Source: Paenibacillus oleatilyticus
GTDB taxonomy: Bacteria > Bacillota > Bacilli > Paenibacillales > NBRC-103111
Direction of reading: 5' to 3'
DNA length: 64,000 nt
NCBI RefSeq assembly: GCF_018998565.1
Contig: NZ_JAHNZO010000033.1
Location: forward strand, 22,109-86,108
The translations under genes were made by a program, and so were the position numbers. Positions 7,604-14,731 of this stretch are shown piece by piece (position 1 is the stretch's first letter; each line of letters starts with the position of its first letter). The notes below the pieces were generated by a model. That model searched no databases. It was given only the letters and a program-made list of their open reading frames with translations, and was not told where the DNA came from.

Positions 7604-8690
7604 CATGATGCGCAGCTTCCGGTCCAGAATGATCCTGCTGCTCGGTTTAAGCATGCTGTTCGCGGGCACCATTACGTATTTGTTCTATAAAATCCTTCAG
7701 TTTTATTACCGAACGTTCGTGAAGTTTCAGGATCCGCTGGCTTACGTGCGCATGTTCATCAACATTGTCGGAGATATTAACTTCTTTTTGCTGTTTTTCA
7801 TCCCGCTTGCGACGTTGTTTTTCTTTGTCCTCACCAAGCCCTACGCCACTTATTTCAATAAAATTTCCAAGGGCATTCATCATCTGGCCAACGGCGATTT
7901 CAAGCAGCGCGTTCATATTTCCTCCCGCGACGAGTTCGAGGACATTGCGACGGACATCAATCTGGCGAGCGAAAAGCTGCAGCAGGCCGTCGAAAGAGGA
8001 GACTTTGCGGAAAGCAGCAAGGATCAGCTCGTCCTGAATTTGGCGCACGATTTGCGCACGCCGCTGACTTCGGTGATCGGCTATTTGGATTTTATTCTGA
8101 AGGACGAGCAGTTGACCAAGGAGCAGGTCAGACAGTATGCGGATATTGCTTTTCAAAAGTCGCAGCGTCTGGAGAAGCTGGTCGACGAGCTGTTCGAAAT
8201 TACGAGAATGAACTACGGCATGCTGGCCTTCGAGAAACAAACCATCGATCTCAGCGAGTTGTTGGTTCAGTTGAACGAAGAGCTGTACCCTGCCTTCGAG
8301 AAGCATCAATTGACGGCCCGGCTGCAGGTGGCTCCCGGTTTATCGGTATCGGGCGACGGAGACCTGCTGGCGCGCGTCTTCGAGAATTTGCTGACCAATG
8401 CCATCCGTTACGGAAAAGACGGCCGGTTCGTGGACATGAACGCTTATTCCGAAGCGGAAGCGGTCGTAGTTCAAGTGATCAATTACGGCGTCCCGATCCA
8501 GCCCGACGAGCTGCCGCACATCTTCGATATGTTCTATACCGGCGACAAGGCACGCACGTATCAAGAGGGAAGCACGGGTCTCGGCCTCTATATCACGAAG
8601 AACATTGTGATGCAGCATGACGGAACGGTGACCGCCCAGAGCAGCACGAACCGCACCATCTTTGAAGTGCGTTTGCCGCAAACAAATTAA
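7596..8690 (+). CDS. VanS-like sensor histidine kinase
   Basis: A 364-residue kinase. Two transmembrane helices (about residues 10-30 and 58-80) frame a short extracytoplasmic loop of roughly 30 residues, followed by HAMP, a HisKA domain with LNLAHDLRTPLTSV (His151) and a HATPase_c domain ending GSTGLGLYITKNIV. The short loop is typical of VanS-type kinases. Its ATG overlaps the last codons of the regulator gene, indicating translational coupling. ATGs at 7605 and 7608 are alternative starts. The signal is probably an envelope or cell-wall cue, inferred from the adjacent carboxypeptidase. Confidence 0.9.
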   Translation: MVSMMRSFRSRMILLLGLSMLFAGTITYLFYKILQFYYRTFVKFQDPLAYVRMFINIVGDINFFLLFFIPLATLFFFVLTKPYATYFNKISKGIHHLANGDFKQRVHISSRDEFEDIATDINLASEKLQQAVERGDFAESSKDQLVLNLAHDLRTPLTSVIGYLDFILKDEQLTKEQVRQYADIAFQKSQRLEKLVDELFEITRMNYGMLAFEKQTIDLSELLVQLNEELYPAFEKHQLTARLQVAPGLSVSGDGDLLARVFENLLTNAIRYGKDGRFVDMNAYSEAEAVVVQVINYGVPIQPDELPHIFDMFYTGDKARTYQEGSTGLGLYITKNIVMQHDGTVTAQSSTNRTIFEVRLPQTN

Positions 8691-8696
8691 GAAAAA

Positions 8697-8740
8697 CTTT
8701 AAGATTACCCTACTTCTTTTTAAACAGTATTTCCTATCCT
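8697..8740 (+). promoter_or_regulatory. Second copy of the vanY promoter element
   Basis: The block 8705-8725 matches 5889-5909 at 20 of 21 positions, with CTTTA upstream and TATCCT downstream at the same offsets (2816 bp apart). It stands in front of the hybrid ABC/HlyD operon. Similarity seems to resume at a short ORF start (ATGAAGAAG, a G/T run), as if a vanY-like promoter and gene start had been duplicated. Co-control by the VanRS-like pair is the natural reading. Confidence 0.6.
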
Positions 8741-8768
8741 AGGATTGAAGGATAGGACAGAGCTGGGG

Positions 8769-8816
8769 ATGAAGAAGCGGGGTTTTTTTGTTATCACGCA
8801 CAGAAAGCGGGAGTGA
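8769..8816 (+). CDS. Short leader ORF 1 (15 codons)
   Basis: ATGAAGAAGCGGGG opens a 15-residue frame (MKKRGFFVITHRKRE). Its first codons resemble those of vanY (MKKWFFLLV). The GGGG directly before the ATG is too close to be an ideal ribosome site. It could be a leader peptide or the remnant of a duplicated vanY start. Confidence 0.3.
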   Translation: MKKRGFFVITHRKRE

Positions 8817-8820
8817 TCCG

Positions 8821-8865
8821 ATGAATAACAACGGCCAAACGGCGGCGATTGCCGATTCATGCTGA
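8821..8865 (+). CDS. Short leader ORF 2 (14 codons), overlaps the first permease
   Basis: GCGGGAG lies seven bases before this ATG. The frame encodes MNNNGQTAAIADSC and its stop overlaps the ATG of the permease at 8859. The permease has no strong ribosome site of its own, so this short ORF may deliver ribosomes to it by coupling. Alternatively it is the residue of a deleted upstream gene. Confidence 0.4.
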   Translation: MNNNGQTAAIADSC

Positions 8866-9740
8866 AGCCAGGAATGAAACGCTGGACCCGGAGCGATGCG
8901 GCGGCGGCCCTGCTGTTTCTCGCACCCAGCGTCGCAGGCTTCGCGCTGTTCTACCTTATTCCATTTGCTGCGGGGGTGTACGACTCCTTCCTGGATCGCC
9001 CGGTCGGGGGCCGGTTCGTTGGGCTGGCGAATTACGGCGAGCTGCTCGCGGGCGGTTCGTTTCGGAAAGCGGCGTCCAATACGTTCTATTTTACCGCGGT
9101 CAGCGTGCCGCTCATCGTGGGGCTGTCTTTAGGACTGGCGCTGCTGCTGAACCGGAAGATGTACATGCGCAATATGCTGAGAACGGCTTACGTGCTGCCG
9201 CTTGTCGTTCCCGTAGCCTCGGTTGTTCTCATCTGGCAGATGCTGTTCGACTGGAACGGTTCGCTGAACGCGTGGCTCGGTTATTTCGGGCTCGAACGTG
9301 TGGATTGGATGAAGACGGAGGCGGCCCGGCATGTGGTCATGGTCATTTATTTATGGAAAAACGTCGGCTATAACATGATTTTATTTCTGGCCGGGCTTCA
9401 GCAGATTCCGAACGATTACTACGAAACCGCCCGGCTGGAAGGCGCCGGACGACTCCGACAGTTCTTCGGCATTACGCTCGTATATTTAACGCCGACGATG
9501 TTTTTCGTCGTCATCATGTCCATCACCGGCTCGTTTAAAATATTCCGGGAGACGTACTTGATCGCAGGCGATTATCCGCACGACAGCATCTATACGCTGC
9601 AGCACTATATGAACAATATGTTCATGACGCTCGAGATGCAGAAATTGACTGCGGCGGCGACATTGATGGCGGGCTGCATTCTGCTTGTAGTTTTCGCGTT
9701 GTTTGCGCTGGAGCGCCGTTTCCGGCAGTTTATGGAATAG
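8859..9740 (+). CDS. ABC permease, MalF/UgpA type
   Basis: A 293-residue integral membrane protein of the CUT1 sugar-importer class with six predicted helices (first at about 17-40). The permease-ATPase coupling (EAA) loop is visible as YYETARLEGAGRLRQFFGITL. It should pair with the second permease to form the channel of a solute-binding-protein-dependent importer. No ATPase is encoded nearby, so a shared MsmX-type ATPase elsewhere is likely. ATG 8874 behind CAGGA is an alternative start. Downstream in the same operon lie a HlyD-type adaptor, a binding protein and a stalk protein, an unusual grouping. Confidence 0.85.
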   Translation: MLKPGMKRWTRSDAAAALLFLAPSVAGFALFYLIPFAAGVYDSFLDRPVGGRFVGLANYGELLAGGSFRKAASNTFYFTAVSVPLIVGLSLGLALLLNRKMYMRNMLRTAYVLPLVVPVASVVLIWQMLFDWNGSLNAWLGYFGLERVDWMKTEAARHVVMVIYLWKNVGYNMILFLAGLQQIPNDYYETARLEGAGRLRQFFGITLVYLTPTMFFVVIMSITGSFKIFRETYLIAGDYPHDSIYTLQHYMNNMFMTLEMQKLTAAATLMAGCILLVVFALFALERRFRQFME

Positions 9741-9755
9741 CGGGAGGAGAGTCGG

Positions 9756-10634
9756 CTGCAAAGGTCAAGAGCTTGGCAAAAAGGAGCGTTAACGGCCGTC
9801 ATGGCCGTGATCGCGGCGGTACTGCTAATGCCCATCGTGATTACTTTCACAAATTCGTTGATGACCGAATGGGAAATCGGCAGCAATTACGGACTGATCG
9901 GGAAAATGACCGACGCTGCCGCAGGGAACGCGAACCGGTTTGTGAATTTAAAGCTGCTGCCGAATCTGGCGTCGCTGGAGCAGTACGCGAGCGTGCTGGT
10001 CCTCGATTCAAGCTTTCTGAGGATGTTTTGGAATTCGGTCTTCCTGGTGGTGCCGATCATTGCGGGACAGACCGTCGTCGGCGCGCTGGCGGCCTATGCC
10101 TTCGCCAAGCTGCGTTTTCGGGGCCGGGATGCGCTGTTTCTCGTCTATGTCATGACGATGCTTATGCCGTTCCAAGTGACACTGGTGCCCAACTATATGA
10201 TGGCTGATAAGCTGGGGCTGCTGAACAGTCCGTCTGCGATCATATGGCCCGGCGTTTTCGCGGCATTCGGCGTATTCATGCTCAGGCAGTTCGCGCTGCA
10301 TATTCCGTTTTCCTATATCGAGGCGGCCAAAATGGACGGGGCCGGGCATGTGCGGATTTTCAGCGAGATCATTGTCCCGATGCTCAAGCCGGGGCTGGGG
10401 GCGCTCGTTGTTCTGCTGTTCGCGGATTATTGGAACATGGTGGAGCAGCCGCTTGTTTTTCTGGACGATTCGCTCAAGCAGCCGCTGTCGGTTTATTTAT
10501 CGAAAGTGCACGAAGGCGAACGGGGGATTGCTTTCGCCGCGTCCATGCTTTATATGACGCCGATGGTGCTGCTGTTTTTGTATGCGGAAACTTACTTCAT
10601 CGAAGGCATCGAGCTGTCCGGCATCAAGGGGTAG
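9756..10634 (+). CDS. ABC permease, MalG/UgpE type (candidate CTG start)
   Basis: The partner CUT1 permease, with six helices and the coupling loop YIEAAKMDGAGHVRIFSEII. The first in-frame ATG is at 9801, which leaves almost no cytoplasmic N-terminus before helix 1. Upstream, GGAGGAG (9743-9749) lies six bases before an in-frame CTG at 9756 that would add a basic leader (LQRSRAWQKGALTAV) of the kind usual in MalG proteins. I favour the CTG, giving about 292 residues; with ATG 9801 it would be 277. The gene follows its partner by 15 bp. Confidence 0.75.
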   Translation: MQRSRAWQKGALTAVMAVIAAVLLMPIVITFTNSLMTEWEIGSNYGLIGKMTDAAAGNANRFVNLKLLPNLASLEQYASVLVLDSSFLRMFWNSVFLVVPIIAGQTVVGALAAYAFAKLRFRGRDALFLVYVMTMLMPFQVTLVPNYMMADKLGLLNSPSAIIWPGVFAAFGVFMLRQFALHIPFSYIEAAKMDGAGHVRIFSEIIVPMLKPGLGALVVLLFADYWNMVEQPLVFLDDSLKQPLSVYLSKVHEGERGIAFAASMLYMTPMVLLFLYAETYFIEGIELSGIKG

Positions 10635-10665
10635 CTTGTACGGTTAGGAGGCGGGGGACGCGGAA

Positions 10666-11829
10666 ATGGGACCGAACGAAGAGCCCGTAGAACGTAGTAG
10701 CAAAAGAAAGCTTCGCGCGGTGTTCGGCAGCTTTATCGCGCTGCTCGTGCTGTTCACCTTATTCGGCAATACGCTGCAGTCGTTGACCTTGCCGAAGGTC
10801 AGAACGGAGAAGCCGACGCGCGAGGGCTTGGTCTATACGCTTGAAGGAAGCGGGAACCTGAAGCCGATCGCGGAGGCCAAGCTAACGAATCCCGGCGGCT
10901 GGAAGGTCAAAGCGGTTCACGTGAAGGAAGGGGACCGGGTGGCGAAGGGGCAGGCGCTTGTCACCTATGACAGCTCGTCCGCTGAGCGGGAACTGCAGGA
11001 TGAAAAGGCGCAACTGGAAAAACAACAAATCGAGCTGCAAAATACCCAGGACCGCTTCATCGTATCGGCACAGGAAGCGGACGAGATGAAGAAGCGGAGC
11101 GTTAGCCGCGATCTGGAGAAGCAAAAAATCGATTTAGGCATCCAGGAACGCAAAATCAAGCAATTGGAGGACCGTCTGGCCAGCCAAAAAGAAATTCCCG
11201 CCCCGTTCGACGGGATGGTTACGAAATTGAATGCCGTCGTGGGCTTGGCTTCCGCGGGAGAGCCAGATGTTGTGATCACGAACGAAAGCCGGGGCTACCG
11301 GTTCGAATTTATCGCCGATGCGCCGCTGTTGACCAATCTGGGGATTTCCCTGGAGGACAAGGTGCAGGTCGAAGTTCAGGCCATAGGGGATCAGCAGCCG
11401 ACCATGCTGGAAGGTGCCATTCTGGAGTTGGCGGATGCCGAGCCGCGCACGGCGAGCTCGTCCGATAAAAAGGCCAATCAGACAGCTACGATCGCCCGGA
11501 AAGCGGTGCGCGTGAAAGTGGCAGCCTCAGAACTGAAAGGAGGTGAGCAGGCATGGATCAAACTCACGAAGCGCTCGCAGCAAGAGGGGCTGTTGATTTC
11601 GAACGAGGCCATACATGAGGATCGCGCAGGCAAGTTCATCTATAAAGTGGAAGAACGGAAAGGCGCTTTGGGTGATGTGTTTATTGTGCGCAAGGTCCAA
11701 ATTCGTGCCACGGAAACGAATGACAAAGTAACGAAGGTTCCGGAGGATGGCAGCGTGTACGAGGGCGATCCGATCATTCTGGAAAGCAGCGAGCCCTTGC
11801 AAGATGGCAATCGGGTGCGTTTGCAGTAG
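10666..11829 (+). CDS. HlyD-family membrane-fusion/adaptor protein
   Basis: A 387-residue protein with one N-terminal helix (about 18-40), a biotinyl/lipoyl-like half (GGWKVKAVHVKEGDRVAKGQ), a coiled coil (about 100-165, rich in Glu/Lys/Gln) and the returning half-motif IPAPFDGMVTKLNAVVG, then beta-barrel domains. This is the membrane-fusion architecture of RND/MacA/YknX-type exporters. In a Gram-positive such adaptors normally partner MacB-like ABC exporters; here the gene sits between CUT1 importer permeases and a solute-binding lipoprotein. Strong GGAGGCGGGGG site. What it contacts is unknown. Confidence 0.87.
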   Translation: MGPNEEPVERSSKRKLRAVFGSFIALLVLFTLFGNTLQSLTLPKVRTEKPTREGLVYTLEGSGNLKPIAEAKLTNPGGWKVKAVHVKEGDRVAKGQALVTYDSSSAERELQDEKAQLEKQQIELQNTQDRFIVSAQEADEMKKRSVSRDLEKQKIDLGIQERKIKQLEDRLASQKEIPAPFDGMVTKLNAVVGLASAGEPDVVITNESRGYRFEFIADAPLLTNLGISLEDKVQVEVQAIGDQQPTMLEGAILELADAEPRTASSSDKKANQTATIARKAVRVKVAASELKGGEQAWIKLTKRSQQEGLLISNEAIHEDRAGKFIYKVEERKGALGDVFIVRKVQIRATETNDKVTKVPEDGSVYEGDPIILESSEPLQDGNRVRLQ

Positions 11830-11872
11830 CCGCGCACGAATATAATCATTTGATAGAAGAGAGGAATCTACG

Positions 11873-13204
11873 ATGAAAAAACGATTAGGGCTTGGATTCG
11901 CCTGCGCGATTCTTGCCACGACAACCGCATGCGGAAACGGCAATGAGACGACGGCAAGCAAGGAGCAGCCGAACTCGAAAGAGGGAAAGAAGGTCGTGAC
12001 CTTATCTCTAAAAGAGCCGAACCCGTACTACGAGGCGGCTGCGAAGAAATTCAATGAGAAATATCCCGACATCGACGTGCAAATCAAGAGCTTCAAGCAA
12101 CCGAGCGAGAAGCATGCCGATAACGAGAAATATATAAAAACGACGAACACGGCGCTGCTATCGGGAAAAGGCGCGGATATTATCGCAGTGAACGGCTTGC
12201 CCGTCAGCAAATATGTGAATCAAAAGCTTCTCCTGAACATGAGCGATATGCTGGACCAGGACAAAACGGTGAATAAAAGCAACTTGCAGATGAACGTTTT
12301 GGACGCGATGAAATTGAACGGCGGCTTGTATACGATTACTCCCAGTTTCATCTTGGTGGGACTCGTAGGGGACGGAGACGTTCTGGAGAAGGCGAACGTA
12401 AAGTTCGACGACAAAAGCTGGAATTGGAAGCAATTTGAAGAGGTAGGCCGAAAGCTGGTGCAGCAGACAGCGAGCGGCAAGGACCGCCGCAATTTCTTGG
12501 GGGGTAATCCGCCGGAACTCATCCTGCAGGAAATGGTGTGGAACAGCTACGGAGAATTGGTCGACCGCGCGAACCGGAAAGCCAAATTCGACTCCCCGGC
12601 GTTCACGGACATGCTGCGGCAAGTTAAAAAGCTGTATGACGACAAAATCATGACGGCCGAACCGACGGATAACGAAAAGCCGCTGTTCCACACCGAGCGG
12701 ATCTTCACGCCGGCCCAATTTATCAAGGGCCCCTATTCGAAATTCTCCAATCCGAAGCTGCTGCAAAATCCGCACCCGGAAGGAAAAACCGGCGGAATCA
12801 GGATCGCTACCAGCTCGGAGCTTGCGATACAAGCCAAATCCGAGGTCAAAGAGGAAGCATGGAAGTTTATGGCCTTCTTGCTATCCGAAGAAGTACAGTC
12901 GACTCCTTACCGGGACGGATTTTCCCTCCTGAAATCGGTGAACGAGAAGAAGCTGGACGAGCTTCAGAAGCAAACGAAAGGCGGAGCGTATAAGCTTGAG
13001 GATGGAAAAACGGCGAAGGTGTCGGAGGCGGATTTTACCCGATTCAAGCAGTTCCTTAACTCGGCCGATCGTTATGCTGACGTGGATGTTAAAGTGAATA
13101 ACATCATCTATGAAGAGTCCGAAGCGTTCTTCAGCGGCCAGAAGTCCGCGGAGGAAGTCGCGAAGCTGATCCAGAACAAGACGACAACTTACTTGAACGA
13201 ATAA
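11873..13204 (+). CDS. Extracellular solute-binding lipoprotein (family 1)
   Basis: A 443-residue substrate-binding lipoprotein. The signal peptide ends in the lipobox TTAC-G (about residues 17-21), so it should be anchored to the outer face of the membrane. The mature part has the SBP family 1 layout (VTLSLKEPNPYYEAAAKKFN, KGADIIAVNG, and an ETMxxx-like EEAWKFMAFLLSEE near the C-terminus), as in sugar-binding proteins for CUT1 importers. AGAGAGGAA precedes the ATG. It is the fourth gene of the operon; its position after the adaptor rather than first is unusual. The ligand cannot be inferred; oligosaccharide or cell-wall sugar is a guess. Confidence 0.88.
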   Translation: MKKRLGLGFACAILATTTACGNGNETTASKEQPNSKEGKKVVTLSLKEPNPYYEAAAKKFNEKYPDIDVQIKSFKQPSEKHADNEKYIKTTNTALLSGKGADIIAVNGLPVSKYVNQKLLLNMSDMLDQDKTVNKSNLQMNVLDAMKLNGGLYTITPSFILVGLVGDGDVLEKANVKFDDKSWNWKQFEEVGRKLVQQTASGKDRRNFLGGNPPELILQEMVWNSYGELVDRANRKAKFDSPAFTDMLRQVKKLYDDKIMTAEPTDNEKPLFHTERIFTPAQFIKGPYSKFSNPKLLQNPHPEGKTGGIRIATSSELAIQAKSEVKEEAWKFMAFLLSEEVQSTPYRDGFSLLKSVNEKKLDELQKQTKGGAYKLEDGKTAKVSEADFTRFKQFLNSADRYADVDVKVNNIIYEESEAFFSGQKSAEEVAKLIQNKTTTYLNE

Positions 13205-13329
13205 GGAAACATCACGGCGGGAAGAGCCGACGTATGCCGCAACCGTAACGATTGCAGTCGCAGCAGCGGCAAAAAGCCGCTCCGCGTAATATAATGGATC
13301 AAGATGCAGAAAAGGAAGGACGGTATCTT

Positions 13330-14007
13330 TTGAGAAAATATATTATAGCTTCGATCGTCTGCGTATTCGTAGTGATTACCGTTGCGGCTTACGGAGCAAG
13401 CTCCTCTCTGGACTTTCTAACGTCCGAGAAATTCGTCATCAACGGGGTAGACAAAAGGTTGTCCGTGATCAACTATAACGGACACGCCTATGTCCCGCTG
13501 CGCTTCGTGGCGGAACAGATGGCTGCGGACATTGATTACCGGGAGGCCGAGCGGACAACGTATATTCAGCAACAAAGCGTCAAATTTGACGGACGGGACT
13601 TCGCGCCCGTTCCCTCCGTTGCCTATGAGAAGAAAACCGAGAGCGGAATCGTCTGGATGCAGGAGATTCCGCTGCTTGATGGCTACGCATGTTGGACGGA
13701 TTGCTTCAATCCCTACAAGGGGTCCATCCCGGCATCGGAAATGATCAAGCAAGCCGAATACCCTCCGGTGTCCGTGAAGCCGGAATCGGATATTGTCATT
13801 ACATACCCGAAGGGCATGCAGCCCTTGCACCTGGAGGTTACTATGGCGTCCGAATCGGACGCCGACCAAAAAGAGGGCAAGACGGTGCCCTTGGACGGTG
13901 ATCGGCTGCACTTACCCAAACAACCCGAACGCTACACGATCTCGATCTATGCCTACTGGAATAAAAACCAAATAACAAGATCTATTTTTGCAGTCGATGT
14001 GAAATAG
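13330..14007 (+). CDS. Stalk-domain (copper amine oxidase N-terminal-like) exported protein
   Basis: About 225 residues from a TTG start at 13330, chosen because AAGGAAGG precedes it and the product then begins with a clean signal peptide (LRKYIIASIVCVFVVITVAAYGA). An in-frame ATG at 13294 would add a charged tail. The domain after the signal (FVINGVDKRLSVINYNGHAY, then VPLRFVAEQMAADIDY) is the copper amine oxidase N-terminal-like or stalk module common in Paenibacillaceae exported proteins. The C-terminal 120 residues are not recognised. It ends the operon and is followed two bases later by a convergent gene, with no terminator between. Confidence 0.7.
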   Translation: MRKYIIASIVCVFVVITVAAYGASSSLDFLTSEKFVINGVDKRLSVINYNGHAYVPLRFVAEQMAADIDYREAERTTYIQQQSVKFDGRDFAPVPSVAYEKKTESGIVWMQEIPLLDGYACWTDCFNPYKGSIPASEMIKQAEYPPVSVKPESDIVITYPKGMQPLHLEVTMASESDADQKEGKTVPLDGDRLHLPKQPERYTISIYAYWNKNQITRSIFAVDVK

Positions 14008-14009
14008 AG

Positions 14010-14609
14010 TTAATAAACTTCGTAGCACTGTCCGGTCTGTTTGCCTTCGATGCTCTTCTGATACGCGGCGGCCGCTTTGCTGGCGGGAACGGGCACGAAT
14101 CCGGCAAAATAACCGGCATAATCGTTCCACGATTCTTCCAGCACATTTGGACTGACGGTGTTAATCCGGATGCCCCGCGGCATTTCGATCGCAGCCGACT
14201 TGACGAACGCCCGGATGGCGCCGTTGGCCATCGCGGAAGAGGTTCCTTGCGCGATAGGATCGTCCATCAGAATGCCTGACACCAGCGTAAAGCTGCCGCC
14301 GTCATGGACATAATCCAATCCGAGCAGAACGATATTGACCTGGCCTTTGAGCTTGCCGTCGATGGCAACCTGATTATCCTCCGGGGTCATATCGGTCAGT
14401 GGAAGAAACTTGGCGCTTCCCGCCGTGACAACGACCGCATCGACTTTTCCTACCGCTTCGTACATCGCTGCGATGCTCTCCGTTGATGTCATATCTACGG
14501 TCACATCGCCACCGCTCCGCGCCGCTTTGATAATCTCGTGGTTATCCTTCAATCGGTCAACGACAGCTCTGCCAAGCGTCCCCGTAGCGCCAACAACTAA
14601 TATTCTCAT
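14010..14609 (-). CDS. Small SDR-family NAD(P)-binding protein
   Basis: A 199-residue short-chain dehydrogenase-like protein. The N-terminal nucleotide motif is VVGATGTLGRAVVDRL, and DAVVVTAGSAKF corresponds to the NNAG strand. The catalytic Tyr-x3-Lys motif is not preserved: the equivalent helix reads SSAMANGAIRAFVKSAAIE, with no Tyr before the Lys. This matches the short SDR subgroup often annotated as oxidoreductase without a canonical active site. The start at 14609 follows GGGAAGGTGG at eight bases. It is monocistronic and convergent with the stalk gene. Substrate unknown. Confidence 0.82.
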   Translation of the reverse strand: MRILVVGATGTLGRAVVDRLKDNHEIIKAARSGGDVTVDMTSTESIAAMYEAVGKVDAVVVTAGSAKFLPLTDMTPEDNQVAIDGKLKGQVNIVLLGLDYVHDGGSFTLVSGILMDDPIAQGTSSAMANGAIRAFVKSAAIEMPRGIRINTVSPNVLEESWNDYAGYFAGFVPVPASKAAAAYQKSIEGKQTGQCYEVY

Positions 14610-14693
14610 TCGGTTAACCACCTTCCCAGTCATATTGATACAAATTTTACCATGCATTTATGTCCGGTTCAATTGCGCCTCCGGATGAGCGAA

Positions 14694-14731
14694 AAAGCAG
14701 CCGTCCCCCGATGCCGGGAAACGGCTGCTTT
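14694..14731 (-). terminator. Terminator of the cadherin-like gene
   Basis: AAAGCAGCCGT (14694-14704) pairs with ACGGCTGCTTT (14721-14731) and abuts the stop codon at 14732-14734. On the minus strand it ends in TTTTTC, a good intrinsic terminator. Confidence 0.8.

Noticed and set aside
5956..8690. Vancomycin-resistance operon
   Set aside because: The VanY-like, VanR-like and VanS-like genes are present, but there is no D-Ala-D-Lac ligase, VanH or VanX. It is better described as an envelope carboxypeptidase with its regulators.
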